Assembly: GCA_012934845.2 (NCBI GenBank)
Contig: WNNJ02001724.1
Span: 1-64,000, forward strand
Direction: 5' to 3'
Source of the DNA: Pomphorhynchus laevis
Lineage: Eukaryota > Acanthocephala > Palaeacanthocephala > Echinorhynchida > Pomphorhynchidae
Length of the DNA stretch: 64,000 nucleotides
Under the pieces are notes generated by a model, which ran no database searches, was not told where the DNA came from, and saw only the letters and a program-made list of their open reading frames with translations. Made by a program: the position numbers and the translations under genes. Of this stretch, positions 22,701 through 32,400 are shown piece by piece (the first letter of the stretch is position 1; the number at the start of each line of letters is the position of its first letter).

Positions 22701-23863
22701 TTATATTTTTAATTAAATTATATTTTTTATCTTTATATCTTTACATTACTAAAGAATTGTTTTTTGAATTTAAGCGTTCTGTTTTTTATTGTTAGCTTTA
22801 AAATCTTCTACAATAGAAGAGTTTTTTAAAATCTTACAATCGCACAAAATTTGTTAATACGCAAACGAAAAATAACACAAATTGTCCGAATGAATACGGA
22901 AACTATTGACAAGTTTATGGCGAGTTCTATTTGTTTGTTGATTTTCTATTTTCTTTATGTGTAACTAGCATATGATTGATCGCAACTTCACTATTACATT
23001 AAATAATGGACTGCAAACTTTCCCCTAGAATATAAGAAAATGAATTTACAATTTTGACGTTTGACTATATTTAGCAGTCCTTTTTAATTGTAATCAGTTT
23101 ATCAAAACTTTTAACTAAAATGTCTGATTTTCAGTTAAAAGTTCTAATAATAAACTGAATACAAGGACTGCTTAAAAGTCCTAAAAAGATTTAACTAATT
23201 AAAATTCCTGAACAGATTAAAAGTCCCCAAAAGGACTGCTAAATACAGTCGAAATATAAAAATAATAAATTCAATCTCTTATATTCTCAAGGATTATTCC
23301 TCGGTCAATTAATTACATTTGATTCGAAATCAATTCGACATGATATTACATTAAATAAAAATTTTATAAATTAGTAGAAAAAATTAGTAGGAACAAGTTT
23401 CTAACAATTTTTAGAAACTTAAAATATATTAAAAAGGCACGTTTAACATAAATTTACAAAATACATTTGTTAATAAAATTAACAAATATATTATAGAAAT
23501 AATTTGAAGCAGCATATTCAAACTGATTATTGTCCTTATTAACGAATCATTTAATTCGTCTTTTAAACGACATAAGATTATAAAAAGGTATATTACAATG
23601 TAAATGCGCCTTTTTATAATCACAAACGGTTATATATTTAGGTAAATTTATATAATTATCAACATTAAAATAATCAATTATCTGTATAAATAGTAAATTT
23701 TGTTTGTGTCTAGATTGAAGTGTCAGACAAAGAAGAGCTTTTTTCAAAGTTAGAAGATCTTTCTGAAGATCAATCAAAGAAGGAAATTACGTTGGATGCA
23801 CCAATAAGCAGTCGTCCACAACCCCCTGGTCGCCCACGACGAAACGTTAGACGTTTTAAATAA
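4779..23863 (+). CDS. TWF1: Twinfilin, actin-monomer-binding ADF/cofilin-repeat protein
   Basis: Twinfilin binds ADP-actin monomers and filament barbed ends through two ADF-homology domains and acts in the cytoplasm. Coding exons found: 4779-4803 (MSLSSGIR), 4851-4931, 4976-5026, 11672-11793, 13664-13759, 18970-19087, 20446-20572, 22519-22640 and 23714-23863 (stop TAA). All joined phases agree. The first ADF repeat runs through CYLFIRMD, FVFLTWIP and KMIYSTAKFEMRTCFG; the second through FYLFRYGHE, LLYVIPSLS and RLICASVW; the tail ends PRRNVRRFK, like the basic tail of other twinfilins. Intron 3 is of U12 AT-AC type. One central exon (about 30-35 codons, the end of repeat 1 and the linker) should lie between 13760 and 18969 with length 2 modulo 3; I could not find it. 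The exon 17848-17934 does not fit that phase. Without it 297 codons are accounted for; fly and mammal proteins have about 345. Confidence 0.85.
5480..6540 (+). repeat. ~365-bp satellite, three tandem units
   Basis: The block CTCATCAGTAGAAT recurs at about 5510, 5874 and 6249 (periods 364 and 375), and each unit carries the same later blocks (TGACATTGT, CGGACCATCCTTAAA, TTGTTGCTGAATTGTCG, ACTTTCA..CACCAT). The third unit is shortened. Units differ by point changes and small indels, so the array is old. It has no convincing coding frame. Confidence 0.8.
6709..6745. repeat. Perfect 15-bp palindrome
   Basis: ACGAATAGCGCTAAG (6709-6723) is followed after seven bases by its exact reverse complement (6731-6745). 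It lies just after the last satellite unit. Confidence 0.9.
7020..7800 (+). repeat. Two diverged units of the same satellite superfamily
   Basis: A block beginning at the CAGGCGATTCATTTGTTGCTGC motif occurs at about 7200-7350 and 7538-7685, the second about 340 bases after the first. Both resemble the middle of the 5480-6540 units (TTGTTGCTG, GGATCCTT..GGATTCGGCAT, TGAAAAC). Between the two lies an AT-rich spacer with short duplications. Confidence 0.6.
7860..8960 (+). mobile_element. Penelope-like element debris plus AT-rich repeat module
   Basis: Segments at ~8130-8280, ~8450-8600 and ~8905-8960 repeat the same 150-bp block (AATTGCAACAATATGTAA...GATATTGG...AATAATTTAATAGAT). In the copy at 9090-9350 this translates like the Penelope linker between reverse transcriptase and endonuclease. 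They are mixed with the AT-rich module described at 10442-10668. All copies are broken. Confidence 0.6.
9000..9353 (+). mobile_element. Penelope-like element, reverse-transcriptase/linker part
   Basis: An open frame (9093-9353) reads IPYNIKYNTLNNEI..., followed by IKQKIVKKLYFSLQYE. The block resembles the region between the RT and GIY-YIG domains of Penelope-like proteins. The same DNA is found in inverse orientation at 46600-47050 next to a GIY-YIG ORF, which ties it to that element. Confidence 0.6.
9670..10441 (+). mobile_element. LINE family A, end of endonuclease and linker
   Basis: The translation contains APWFDSECSLSKRRLRHSFR and QRRSHLILIRTKRIRFWG, the usual spacer between the APE endonuclease and the RT in this LINE family, preceded in another frame by the C-terminal endonuclease region. 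The copy on the - strand at 53721-56030 shows the same order. The sequence breaks off at 10441, where a 227-bp repeat is inserted, and resumes at 10669. Confidence 0.8.
10442..10668. mobile_element. 227-bp AT-rich repeat inserted into LINE family A
   Basis: Compared with the uninterrupted LINE copy at 55220-55240 (reverse strand), the sequence GTCTGATGA..TTTCTTCGG is split here by 227 bases. The insert carries CTGTTATTTATTAGTCAATTC near its start and TAGACTCAGTTAGCTGATTTA at its end. Relatives: 46256-46490 and 8690-8905 (reverse), parts of 7865-8050 and 9460-9590, and a shortened one at 28780-28990. It has no coding capacity. Confidence 0.75.
10669..10990 (+). mobile_element. LINE family A, start of reverse transcriptase
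   Basis: This continues the element from 10441 after the inserted repeat: NKTSPSDPIPTHLLKNIC followed by SSYRPISLLPTLSKLPERL, the standard N-terminal RT motifs of APE LINEs (PISLLPTLSK.LERL). It ends abruptly at about 10960. Confidence 0.8.
12583..12965 (+). repeat. 69-bp tandem repeat, ~5.5 copies
   Basis: ATGATCCTAGATTTGCAT recurs at 12583, 12652, 12721, 12790, 12859 and 12928, a strict 69-bp period. Units alternate between two subtypes (ending TATTCGT or TATTAGA), which suggests expansion by dimers. It lies in the twinfilin intron 11794-13663. Confidence 0.9.
13330..13457 (+). repeat. 64-bp tandem duplication
   Basis: Two adjacent copies (13330-13393 and 13394-13457) share GTCATTTGAAAT and GATTGCAATGCACTCATCTC with a handful of differences. 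Confidence 0.85.
15030..16775 (+). pseudogene. Protein-coding relics of unknown origin inside a twinfilin intron
   Basis: Two groups of open frames (15088-15510 and 16245-16775) have base composition richer in G and C than the surrounding intron and long stretches free of stops. They look like remains of a foreign gene that is now broken in several places. The first part resembles no domain I can name with confidence; a reverse-transcriptase tail or an integrated viral polymerase relic are both possible. The same 18-base phrase (ACCAGYCAATAACGTCTA) stands at 14143 and 15001, just before the first relic. Confidence 0.35.
17466..17674 (-). CDS. CACNB: Voltage-gated calcium-channel beta subunit, two internal exons
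   Basis: Exon 17674-17562 reads RYNNDWWIGR and GFIPSPIKIE, the hallmark end of the SH3 domain of CaV beta subunits (family: YNNDWWIGR...GFIPSP.KLE). It is preceded by an AG acceptor and followed by a GT donor. A 79-base intron leads to a 17-base microexon (17482-17466), which restores the frame and adds RPKSG, matching the SSKSGDNS stretch that follows the SH3 region in other beta subunits. The phases (2 then 1) agree. The guanylate-kinase part and upstream exons were not found, so this is either part of a large antisense gene nested in the twinfilin intron or a displaced genomic fragment. CaV beta subunits act at the inner face of the plasma membrane, on channel alpha-1. Confidence 0.6.
17848..17934 (+). 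other. Orphan exon-like segment
   Basis: A polypyrimidine tract and TTTAG acceptor precede 29 open codons (AETEAVKFECEFG..., ending TPLNFS), followed by a consensus GTAAGT donor. Both ends are phase 0. This fits the preceding twinfilin exon (13759, phase 0) but not the next (18970 needs two carried bases). I do not recognise the peptide. All but its first few bases are duplicated, inverted, at 21480-21553. Confidence 0.4.
17853..18231 (+). repeat. Left arm of a ~380-bp inverted duplication
   Basis: This segment is repeated in reverse complement at 21172-21553 with very few differences. The homology starts inside the orphan exon (ACTGAAGCCGTAAAATTTG) and ends near CTCGGCATCCAT. The 2.9-kb interior contains two twinfilin exons, so this is a genomic duplication and not transposon termini. 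Confidence 0.9.
19194..19590 (+). repeat. Diverged direct repeats ~336 bp apart
   Basis: A ~55-base block (GCAAGAAG..TTTAA...CAAACAAC.TAG.GT.GCTGTTTT) occurs at 19194-19250 and again at 19530-19590 in the same orientation. The interior has a short open frame on each strand but no recognisable product. It could be a small mobile element or a local duplication. Confidence 0.5.
20216..20300 (+). repeat. Short tandem repeat (~38 bp, 2 copies)
   Basis: The phrase CTGTAATMAAGTTAGTTGCAATTGATTAC occurs twice in a row. Confidence 0.8.
21172..21553 (-). repeat. Right arm of the ~380-bp inverted duplication
   Basis: Reverse-complement copy of 17853-18231. It contains most of the orphan exon and its donor site but lacks the 3' splice acceptor, so 17853-18231 is likely the source and this the derived copy. 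Confidence 0.9.
21819..21854. repeat. Perfect 15-bp palindrome
   Basis: ATTAGTGGACAAGCG, six-base spacer, exact reverse complement. It lies at the broken end of a LINE scrap. Confidence 0.9.
21860..22035 (-). mobile_element. LINE reverse-transcriptase scrap
   Basis: On the - strand a short frame reads VLPDVEDFKYLGN, matching the VD.FKYLG block after the RT palm in several LINE clades. It ends at a perfect 15-bp palindrome (21819-21833 / 21840-21854). Confidence 0.45.
23050..23262. mobile_element. Foldback/MITE with TATTTAGCAGTCCTTTT ends
   Basis: GACTATATTTAGCAGTCC at ~23063 is mirrored by GGACTGCTAAATACAGTC at ~23233, with further inverted blocks inside. Non-coding. It lies in the last twinfilin intron. 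Confidence 0.6.
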
Positions 23864-25640
23864 AAATATATGATGTTTTCGAAAGATACGATTTTATTAT
23901 TTTTCTTTTAAGCTAAAAACGCTTTGCATTTCAAACATGCTATCAATTTTTGTTTTTACAAAATTATTTTTGCATGAATTAATAATTAAAATTTATCATC
24001 TAGTATTAGACTTTAATTAAACAGTTAAGATTAAACAAACAAGAACTTTTTATTTGTTTAAAGTAATCTAGATGCTCAAATTCAAAATACTAAACGGATT
24101 TAGATAAAATGATTAAGCAAATCGTTTTTTATATATTTTTCACATTTTTTAAATTAAATTATTTTATTTATCTGTATATCTTTACTTGATTAAGAACTGC
24201 TTTCATAAGTTAAGTTTTTTATTGTTAGATTGACTATAAATTCCTCAAAACCAGCTACTTAACATGATGCAATCCTTTGACATCATTATGCTCAAATCGT
24301 ACCGACGTAAGAAACAGAATACCATCATTTCACCATGCGTGTTTTTCAATCAAGATTACTTTGTCCGTACACCAACTTAACGCTCTGTGGCAAAGATCGG
24401 ACACACGCATATCGAAGACTTTCAAGTATATCCTTGCTAGGTGCCCTTCGATTTTTTAAGGTTATGCCAGATCCCAAGATCAAAAAATTTTCTTGGCCTA
24501 TCACCCAAAATTAATTCCACGCCTATTGTAGCAATTACATTGATTAAACCCTATCAGTAGACTATTGATAGTATTTGCGTATTCCTGAAACATCTGCATT
24601 GAAACAATTCACTGAACAATTTACTATTAAGCTATTTTCAATCGACCCTGTATCATCATCAACTTCAAAAACCTTGAAATCACTAAGGTATAAAGCTCAC
24701 GCTTGTAAATGACCATTTAATGTCCGCCCTTATATACACAGGTATCACGACAAGCTTGCATAATTAATATCCCATGCCAGGATTGTTCAAATTATTGCAG
24801 TTGTAAATTTTGTCACATTCAATATCCATTCATTTTTAATCTCTTCCATTTCTATTCATTTCCAAATTGTTACTCAAGCAAATCGATTTGTTAACTACTG
24901 GCCTTGCAAACACCCTTGACCCAAGGTAACTGATATTAATGCAATTCATGAGCCAAGTTGTTGAACAAGTCACCAATAATTCAAGTGAATGGATTTTGAT
25001 TTAATGAGTGTTTTCGTGATGTAATTTATTATTTGTGTATTTGCACATTTTTGTTTTCAGCCCAATGTCAAACGTTCAAAAGGCTAAATTGGCACTTAGA
25101 TTAATGCAATATCAATATTGTATCAGGATAATAGTACCCTGATATATAAAACGTTTTAGATAAAAGTGTTATTCATTTATTTTCATAGTGATCATTCATT
25201 TATTTCAAAAAGTAAATAAATGGTCATTACTTGTTTGCTACATTCGTAATAGATTTTTAGGTATAGATTGTTGAGTACCAACAATGCTGAGTTCGTTGTT
25301 GACCAGACAACGGTGTGTAATAATGTAATGGATGCCAGCAGAATTTACAACTTCACAGAAATTTGCAACATGGATATATCAAAACTTGCATGTTATCTGC
25401 GCGGATATAGTCTACATATCTAAATGTATTTACCCGAGGATACTTACAAGGTATAGGAAGTATTAATGCTATAATATTAATGATATTATAAGCATTAAGT
25501 ATTAATGCTTATAATATTAATGATATTATAAGCATTAAGTATTAATAATAATTGGCATAAATGTTATTTTAAGGTCAATTAATAATGTCAATAATGGCCA
25601 ATTATTATTTAATTATTAAATATTAATTTAAGAATTATTA
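23864..25640. other. Intergenic region downstream of twinfilin
   Basis: An AATAAA-like run follows the twinfilin stop at once. A GC-richer tract at ~24240-24970 has no frame I recognise and may be old transposon sequence. 25455-25555 holds a ~50-bp AT-rich dyad repeated in tandem (TAATATTAATGATATTATAAGCATTAAG). Confidence 0.4.
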
Positions 25641-25643
25641 TTT

Positions 25644-25849
25644 AAATAACTTCAATTAACTATAATTTAACCTAAATTATACCTTATAATTATCATCCAA
25701 ATGACAATAATATTTAAATATTATTTATTTCAAATATTTTTAAATATTATTTTTTAAATAATATTTATTATTTAAATATTTTTGTCATTTGGATGATAAT
25801 TATAAGGTATAATTTAGGTTAAATTATAGTTAATTGAAGTTATTTTAAG
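25644..25849. mobile_element. Foldback element, ~65-bp perfect arms
   Basis: AAATAACTTCAATTAAC...CATCCAAATGACAA (25644-25710) is matched by its reverse complement at ~25786-25849, separated by ~75 bases that are themselves palindromic and AT-only. Non-coding. Confidence 0.8.
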
Positions 25850-26466
25850 GTCAATTAATAATGGCAATAATACAGTATGTCAAAATTCATCAACAAGATA
25901 AATCATTTTGATATTTCTCTAGTAACTACTAGCATCTTCAGAACAATTTCTGGTGGATATAATTCTAATAAATTTTAAGAATTAATGTTTTGAAATTAAT
26001 TATAAAAGCAAACGATAAATTAACAACGTGATTTAATTGAAGTTATTTTAGATTTGATCATTATTTTGAATATATTCTTTATACAATTCCGAATTCCAAA
26101 TAAAAATCTCACAAGGGATCGAACACAAGCAATTCTTTTATAAAATCTTTAGCCTCTGAGCTTAATGTTCTCGAATTGTTTCGTTGATTTTCCACTTCAA
26201 TGATTAGTAGATATTCGACAATGTGTTTGTATTATAAATAAACGATGATTTTCCTCTTAAATATGCGTATGTAAGTGATAATTGAAAAGTTTGGTTGTGC
26301 AAAACAGATAAAGAAGCCTGTTTTAATGTATGAAATATTTAATTTCTAGTTTTGCAAATTTTCTTGTCTAAAATATGCTTCAGATCTACACTTTGTAGAT
26401 GAGAAAATGAGTCAGTGTTGACATTTTATAAACAGTAATTTCAATATATTATCAGCAAGCAAATAA

Positions 26467-29400
26467 ATGGTAATTTTATTGTTTGGTTTGAAATTACTCG
26501 TATGTTTATGTTTAGGCTCGAAATTCTGAAAAGGCAATGTTCGTATAATCGTTTTTATTTCACAAATTTATTAAATTGTATCAAATGAATTATTATTGAA
26601 TTTTATAAACCATAAAATTCATAAAATTCTGAAATTTAATGTCATTACTTCATAAAATTTACTATTCATCTAATTATATTATGGTTATATATATGTTCCA
26701 GATATTTCGCGACCTATTTGATTATTTATTACTAATTGTTGATGATAAAATGCGAGATGAAACAATTTGTAAAAGCTTTGAAATATTTTATCTTGATTTT
26801 ACTAATAAGCCGAAAACCGGATCAAGACAAATACTGTAATTATACACCGCCTAGTGATGCTAACCAAATTATGTAAAAAAATACTTTAAGAGAGTATTCA
26901 ATGATATAAACAACAGCGTTTGTGTTATTGACCTAATAACAATATTTATTAATCTATTTATTTATTCGGTAATTATATTATGGTTATATATATGTTCCAG
27001 ATATTTCGCGACCTATTTGATTATTTATTACTAATTGTTGATGATAAAATGCGAGATGAAACAATTTGTAAAAGCTTTGAAATATTTTATCTTGATTTTA
27101 CTAATAAGCCGAAAACCGGATCAAGACAAATACTGTAATTATACACCGTCTAGTGATGCTAACCAAATTATGTAATAAAAATACTTTAAGAGAGTATTCA
27201 ATGATATAAACAACAGCGTTTGTGTTATTGACCTAATAAAAATATTTATTAATCTATTTCTTAATAATTTACAAATAAAAACAAGTGTCTTCTCATAAAG
27301 TAATTGAAGCTAATATCTCTTTTTGTGGTGATAATGAGCAGACTGTGAATTTATAAAACTGCAAACTCCGAGGCTACTTAGAAAAGTCCAAAGGTAAGGA
27401 TCAAGAATTTATATTTGCAAAATTATATAAAATTTATCTACAAAATTATATAAATATTTGCTTATACATTTAATATTTGTTAACATCCAAGTTGATGTAC
27501 TCGAAGATGTCGATGTTTATTTTGGAAAAACTTAAAATTGAACAATTTGCGTAACTTATATAGCAAGCTTCGCTATCTATGTATTCGTATAATGTGATTT
27601 GAATCCTTTTTCGTTGTTTTTAGAATTTTTACAAATCATTTCATAATTTATATCTTTACCCGGGCACATGTCGATTATTTTATAATATTACTGTATGTTG
27701 TTTTACTGAGAAAAACTTGGTTTAATTGAATATTTTGATGAATTGGAAAACGTAAAATCTACGCTCTTTAAGATTTTAAGATTTGATGACATTTACTGTT
27801 AAGTTTATTGGTTTGAATAAACTACTAATATTCGATTGTTTGGATGTTTTAAACATTAAAATTTCAATGCTGGCTTCATTCTTTTTTTAATAGTTGACAC
27901 TAATCCATTATTGATAAATAATTATTGGAGCTAGATCAAAGAAAAGAGGAAATAAATTTATTGATATTTCGCTAACTTCTGTTTGCATCTTCGGAGAATT
28001 GCCTAATTCTTTCTTAACGTTTGCTTCATTCTTTGTTAACCATTAAATTGATCATCGACCCTCGCCTACTTACTTTGCTTTTTAGGACAGCATTGGCTCG
28101 TTGGAGACAGTTACAACTTAAAGAACAAGGGAAGCTCAATAAGGTAATGAACGATGTATTGACAACTCGGTTTATTCTCTATATTGTGAGCAAGCTAAAT
28201 ATCATATTGAATATCATGAACCTAGAATTATAAAAAGTAACTAATGCCATAAAATGTAAAACATTCAATGATTAATTTTAGTATATTAAATATACTTACT
28301 TTATTATGACTTCATACCTGTGCTTTTATGATGTAGATTTATGACTTCATAATGACTTTATATAAAATGTTTTTTAAATAAGATGGCTCTCCCTGTCATC
28401 ATCTTAGGGGCTGGTAGGATTGGGATCGATCCGATCAATTTTAAAAATCGATTATTATAGGTTGAGTAATAAATAACGTACGACTCCCTGTCATCATCTC
28501 AGCGGCTGGAAGGATTGGGATCGATCCCTTTAGCCGATCAATTTAAAAATCGATTATTATAGGTTGACTAATAAATAACATACGACTCCCTGTCATCATC
28601 TCAGTGGCTGGAAGGATTTAGATCGATCCTTGCAGCCGAACAATTTAAAAAATCGATTAGTATAGGTTGAGTAATAAATAATAGACGATGTATCAGATGG
28701 ATCAGTGTTCAGGAGGAACTGCAATGTTATCAGGTTTCGGTCCTGATTAAATTTTTTAGTTGCATTTTAATCGTAACAAATCAGAACAGCTAGCTGAGAC
28801 TACGTATTATATACTATTTATAAATTAAAAATAAATAATTATAATTAGTTTATACAATTTATATTTTTATAACAATAGAATATCTAATTAAAATAAAAAA
28901 ATCAATTTTCATGAATTGATTAATAAATAACAGACGATATATTCGAATATAGATTATAGATCATCAGAAGGAACTGCTAACGACTTATTTCCTCTGATGA
29001 AATTTGATTTTTATACATAAAATGTTTTTGCTTAATAGTTTAAATTTACTTTAAATAATATTTTGTCGATTTATACTTCTCCATTATAAAAAATAGAAAT
29101 AAAATCTATTAAACTTGCTTGAAAATTAGCAGAAAAGTGGTCGTATAAATAATACATATTTCCGGTATTTTTGATACCTGGAAGAAAGGTCAATAATAAC
29201 TTGTCAGTAGAACAAATAAGATCAGATAAGAGAGTCTACGGAATTTATACGACATATAAATTTAAATTAAAGATAAATAATTATAAATAATAATTAGACA
29301 ATAAATTATCTAAATTATCAATAAAATATTAGTGATTTTAAGTGATATATGAATATAATATTCTTTAGTAATATACTAGTTTCTATATTTATTAATATGT

Positions 29401-32400
29401 TATAATTATTATACATTATTATAGATTTATTATATATTTTTCTTATTTTCAAAACCGATGATTTAATATTTTAATAGTGCAAATGAGATTATTAATTATA
29501 ATATAACCAAATATAGAATATAACTAAATATAAAATATAATATTTAAATAAAAATATTTTTGATAAATTTAATTTTCTGCACATAACAACATAAAATATG
29601 GATTTCACTTCACATGTTTCAAAGGAGCGTCGACCTTATCTTGCATCTGAAGAGTTTAATTTAAAAAAGGCAGAGAAATGGAGACAAGATGTAATAAGAG
29701 AAATTGCCAAAAAAGTAACACAAATTCAGAATGGTAAACTGTAAGAAATATTGTATACTGTTCTGTTTACTGTTATGTTAAGCTGGTTTGGGCGAATTTC
29801 GAATCCGGGACATTAACGATGAAATAAATAAACTTCTCTATGAAAAGCGACATTGGGAAGACAGAATCGTCGAACTAGGTGGTCCTGATTATCAAGTAAA
29901 AAAATTAAATTTGTACATCAAAATTAATACAATTTATTTTGTTAACGGTTTTATTATTTTATGAGATAAAACAATAAACAATATTTGTTGAATATTTACT
30001 GCGTCATTTTTAATAACTCAATATTTGAACTGATACTTTGAATGTAACGATGTCGTAATTATCATCATGTCCTTATTTTAACAAACTATTTTCTTTAAGG
30101 AATGCTTAGGTGAAATCCTTCTCATGAAATAGTTAATACTATTTAACTATTTGAAATATTACCTTCTAAGAAATAGTTTCGAAAAAGATCTTATAAAAAT
30201 TAATATTTTTGTAGGAAAAGACTGCTTATTTGTAAATATTAAAATATACAAATATTCATTTGTATGTTTAAACGGATATTTGAACATCTCTTCTATATAT
30301 TACATTTTAATGCTTCATTGATGTCAATGTAAATAAGTCTATACAAATCGAATTAAAGTATTCAAATCTGTACTTATAAATCACGTCACGAAGTTGTATA
30401 TTAACTATTAAGAACATCTACAAAGATAACTGATCGCTTAACAATACTTGTTCAATGTAGATTGTATAAGTGTCATTTCCGTAGACTTTGCAAACACAAT
30501 AAGGGCTTAAGCAAATAGATTCACCTTTAGGTAACTTGAGTTAAAAACTGAAAATAATGTGCTCTTTGGTCCAAGCATCAGTTTTATGTTCTTTGGTTCA
30601 AGCATCATATGTATGAAATTCATACCACAACTATCGAAAAATAGAGAACATGTATTTAGTTTTGCTCCACTTGATAGGTTAGTAATAACCTATCAATAAT
30701 AACCTTCGGGTTAATAATAATTTATTAAATGAAAGAAGTTAAATATCTTCAAATGACATATTTACCGTTCAATTCAAATGTCAGTAGAAATTATAGTCTC
30801 GTTGGTCATCGTCCATACAACTGATATGTTTGACGGTTGGTCTGCTTTGAGATTACAATATGGATGAGAGAACTTCGGGTAGAATGACACTTCATCCTAC
30901 ACTTTGGTAGTTAACTCAGGTAGGATGGCAGTTCGTGTTGTACTACTAATGATAGATGAGTTAAAGGGTATTTCAATAAATAATGATCCAACAGTAGGGG
31001 AGACACTCGTCGATGGCTACCGTATTAGATTCAGGTAGCTCAGTTTGAATGCACAAAGCACTGATCACGTCATTTCCAAAGATGTGAAGACAATTTCAGG
31101 GAAAATTAACGCAATAAATGGTAAATAAATAATGCAAAAAAGTGGTAGGGATAGCTTGCCCAAAAGCAAACTATCGGTACGTTCATGTAGTGGTATGCGA
31201 GTTCGACAAAATTTATCTTAATAGACATGCATATAAGCTCTCCATACCAGAGGTCTCTTTGATGAGCCCGCCTCTCGCCAGTTGTCTTTTGTATGAAGTC
31301 TGAAAAATCTTAGGCTATTTTGTGTTCAAAGTGAAACCGTAACTGGAAGATTTAACGCTTCACAAACGTGACGATAAAGAGGTGGAACCCTTACAAAGAC
31401 CGATACTTTTGAGGAATTTTAGCTACACGCATATCACCTACTTTACGAAACGTCACAGACATAACTCGAGTCGGGACAACTTAATTAGCATTACCATAAT
31501 AAAAATTTTAAAATAATATTACGAAATAATATTTTAATTTTTCAATAATATTTTCATATTATCGTTGGCAGTAATAATTTTAATTAGATAATAACATTAT
31601 TATATTTATTTATATCTTTATTTTGTTTATTTATATTTTAATGTATGCATTTATAATTTTATACAGAAGATCGGTCCCAAAATGTTAGATAGAGAAGGCA
31701 AAGAAGTTGCTAGTGATCGTGGCTATAAGTACATAATCTCTCTAATCGCAGTTTAACAAATGTATTGCTTGTAGATATTTTGGTGCTGCAAAAGATCTCC
31801 CTGGAGTAAGAGAATTGTTTGAACAAGAGCGTATGTATGTTTAAATATCGAATATCTATTCTAAAAACACGTTTTTAAAATTGTCAATCGAATTTACCCA
31901 ATAAACGACATTCGAATATTACAAAATTGCTCTGTCGTTTAATTTTTCCAAATTAAAATGCTTTTTGCATTTCTAAAGTGAAGTAATTTTTCATAGTGTA
32001 ATCAATTAAATGATTACTTTTTAATGCTTGTTTTTAACAAAAATAAGCATTTATACTCAAACATTTGCTAGACAGAACATCGATTTTTGATATTTTAAGA
32101 AGTAATTTGAATTTGAAAAAACTTTTTCAAATTCGTACGATAACACCTTAACATAAAAGACTTTTTCGTGTTGTTAAACTGAAGTTCTTGAAACTATAGT
32201 AAGGATTTTAGAAAAAATAAGCCTTTATACTCAAACATTTGCTAGACAGAACATCGATTTCTGATATTTTAAGAAGTAATCTGAATTTGAAAAAACTTTT
32301 TAAATAGTTGATACTGATCCATTATTGATAAAGAATTATTGGAGCTGGATCAAAGAAAAGAGGAAATTACTTTTAATATTTCGCATATTCAGAAAATTAC

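Noticed and set aside
29597-29733. ATG at 29597 as the start of ISY1
   Set aside because: The frame from this ATG runs into exon 4, but an AG acceptor at 29623-29624 and in-phase upstream exons with ARNSEKAM and TALARWRQ show that the exon is internal.
30720-31490. Possible gene in ISY1 intron 5
   Set aside because: The base composition is more balanced than its surroundings, but I see no frame with a recognisable domain; probably old transposon sequence.
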